Shown here: in pieces, positions 6,446-7,589 of the stretch | Layout of the letters: each line of letters opens with the position of its first letter | Numbering within the stretch: position 1 is the stretch's first letter | Assembly: GCA_903879825.1 (NCBI GenBank) | Contig: CAIRND010000625.1 | Span: forward strand, 1-7,589 | Length of the DNA: 7,589 bases | DNA from: an uncultured Geobacteraceae bacterium | GTDB lineage: Bacteria > Desulfobacterota > Desulfuromonadia > Geobacterales > Pseudopelobacteraceae | Direction of reading: 5' to 3' | Program-made: the position numbers and the translations under genes | Notes under the pieces: generated by a model | What the model saw: only the letters and a program-made list of their open reading frames with translations | Database searches by the model: none | What the model was told of the DNA's origin: nothing

Positions 6446-6454
6446 AGTAAAACA

Positions 6455-7589
6455 ATGGCCCTGAAAGACACGCTCAAGCTGAAGATCGAGGAACACCGTC
6501 CCCGTACCGCCAAGCTCGTCAAAGAATTTGGTCAGGTTGTTATCGACAAAGTAACCATCGATCAGTGTATCGGTGGTGCCCGTGATATCCGTTCACTCGT
6601 AACAGATATCTCCTATCTGGATCCGCAAGAAGGTATACGCTTCCGCGGCAAGACCATCCCAGAGACTTTTGCAGCGCTGCCAAAGGCTCCTGGTTCCGCG
6701 TATCCAACCGTTGAGTCCTTCTGGTACATGCTTCTTACAGGAGACGTTCCGACTGATGATCAGGTTACTGAAGTTGTTGCAGAGTGGAAAACCCGTCAGA
6801 TTGTTCCACAGTACGTATTTGATGCTCTTCGCGCTCTTCCGCGTGACAGCCATCCGATGGTAATGCTCTCCGTTGCCATGCTTGTACTGCAGAAAGACTC
6901 CAAGTTTGCTGCTTTCTATAACTCAGGCAAATTCAACAAAATGATCGCCTGGGAATCTGTCTACGAAGATGCCAGCGATATCGTTGCCCGTATCCCGATT
7001 ATCGCCGCCTTCATCTACAACCTGAAATATCGTAACGACGTTCAGATCGCTATCGATCCAACCCTCGACATGGGCGCCAACTTTGCCCATATGATCGGCC
7101 AGAGTGAAGAGTACAAAGATGTTGCACGTATGTACTTCATTCTGCACTCCGATCATGAGTCCGGTAACGTTTCGGCACATACCACTCACTTGGTCCACTC
7201 GGCTCTGTCCGATCCGTATTATGCATACTCTGCAGGCCTGAACGGTCTTGCCGGTCCGCTGCACGGTCTTGCCAATCAGGAAGTTCTTGACTGGACTCTT
7301 AAGTTCCAGGAAAAATACTGCAAAGATGTAGAGCCTACTGCAGAACTGATCAAAGCTGCTCTCTGGGATACTCTTAACGCTGGTCAGGTTATTCCTGGTT
7401 ATGGTCACGCAGTTCTCCGTAAAACAGATCCCCGCTATACATCACAGCGTGAGTTCTGCCAAAATACGGAAGGCCTCAAAGACTACCCACTATTCAAAGT
7501 TATCGCCATGATCTTTGAAGTTGCTCCGGGCGTTCTCACTGAGCACGGCAAAACCAAAAATCCTTGGCCGAACGTTGACGCACAGTCCG
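6455..7589 (+). CDS. gltA: Citrate synthase, eukaryote-like type, 3' partial
   Basis: 378 complete codons are visible before the window ends; by comparison with mitochondrial enzymes some 60 residues are missing. The enzyme condenses acetyl-CoA with oxaloacetate to citrate at entry to the TCA cycle, in the cytoplasm. The sequence is close to mitochondrial citrate synthase throughout: HSDHESGNVSAHTTHLV (231-247), NGLAGPLHGLANQEVL (263-278), GYGHAVLRKTDPRY (315-328) and NPWPNVDAQS (369-378). The catalytic triad is complete: H270, H318 and D375, matching pig H274, H320 and D375. Eukaryote-like citrate synthases are documented in Geobacteraceae, which supports the taxonomic guess. Codon use is visibly more biased than in the neighbouring genes (many CTG, CGT, GGT and ATC codons), as expected of a highly expressed gene. 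Its own leader suggests it is transcribed separately from the M24 gene. Confidence 0.97.
   Translation, partial: MALKDTLKLKIEEHRPRTAKLVKEFGQVVIDKVTIDQCIGGARDIRSLVTDISYLDPQEGIRFRGKTIPETFAALPKAPGSAYPTVESFWYMLLTGDVPTDDQVTEVVAEWKTRQIVPQYVFDALRALPRDSHPMVMLSVAMLVLQKDSKFAAFYNSGKFNKMIAWESVYEDASDIVARIPIIAAFIYNLKYRNDVQIAIDPTLDMGANFAHMIGQSEEYKDVARMYFILHSDHESGNVSAHTTHLVHSALSDPYYAYSAGLNGLAGPLHGLANQEVLDWTLKFQEKYCKDVEPTAELIKAALWDTLNAGQVIPGYGHAVLRKTDPRYTSQREFCQNTEGLKDYPLFKVIAMIFEVAPGVLTEHGKTKNPWPNVDAQS

Larger units (their letters stand above)
6268..6454 (+). other. Leader and promoter region of gltA
   Basis: 187 bp with no gene. From left to right it holds an AT-only-type inverted repeat (AACAAAA/TTTTGTT, 6276-6290), an upstream promoter candidate with two GTATAC palindromes, a downstream promoter candidate, a small palindrome GGGTTTAACCC (6418-6428) and the gltA ribosome binding site. 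No GC-rich hairpin with a T tract is present, so no intrinsic terminator for the M24 gene is evident. Confidence 0.75.

Noticed and set aside
6923..7408. 161-codon open frame on the minus strand
   Set aside because: It lies entirely antisense to the strongly conserved gltA, has no family resemblance I can see and is best explained by the codon bias of gltA.

Overview
This window reads as a chromosomal segment of a delta-proteobacterium of the Desulfuromonadales type (Geobacter/Desulfuromonas/Pelobacter relatives). The main evidence is the last gene, a citrate synthase of the eukaryote-like type, which was described as characteristic of Geobacteraceae. It is supported by a murein-hydrolase-activator, CtpA and divergent-polysaccharide-deacetylase gene order that I associate with the same group. 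GC content looks moderate, by eye a little under one half. No tRNA, rRNA, CRISPR array, insertion sequence, phage gene or integrase is visible.

Left part (1-3421, + strand): a cell-envelope block. It opens with the 3' portion of an EnvC-like, LytM-domain murein hydrolase activator whose 5' end lies outside the window. A complete S41 carboxyl-terminal processing protease (CtpA) follows 39 bp later, so the two are probably co-transcribed. A hairpin terminator follows ctpA. Then comes a membrane-anchored divergent polysaccharide deacetylase. A division or peptidoglycan-remodelling role for the block is inferred from the families.

Middle part (3414-4817, - strand): a ParA/MinD-type ATPase converges on the deacetylase gene with an 8-bp overlap. 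It has no ParB partner here and carries a roughly 210-residue C-terminal extension with a CxxC...HxxC cluster that could bind a metal. Its start faces an M24-family metallopeptidase (5074-6267, + strand) across a 256-bp divergent intergenic region, which holds a good sigma70-like promoter for each gene.

Right part (6268-7589, + strand): a 187-bp leader followed by gltA, truncated by the window edge just after the active-site Asp. The leader contains two candidate promoters and two GTATAC-centred palindromes placed as operators around the upstream one. This suggests that TCA-cycle entry is transcriptionally controlled here.

I see no strong evidence for a wholly new multi-gene system. The items most worth following are the ParA-like protein with its cysteine-bearing extension, the palindromes upstream of gltA, and the M24 enzyme, which keeps all five metal ligands but lacks the accessory histidines usual in prolidase and aminopeptidase P.
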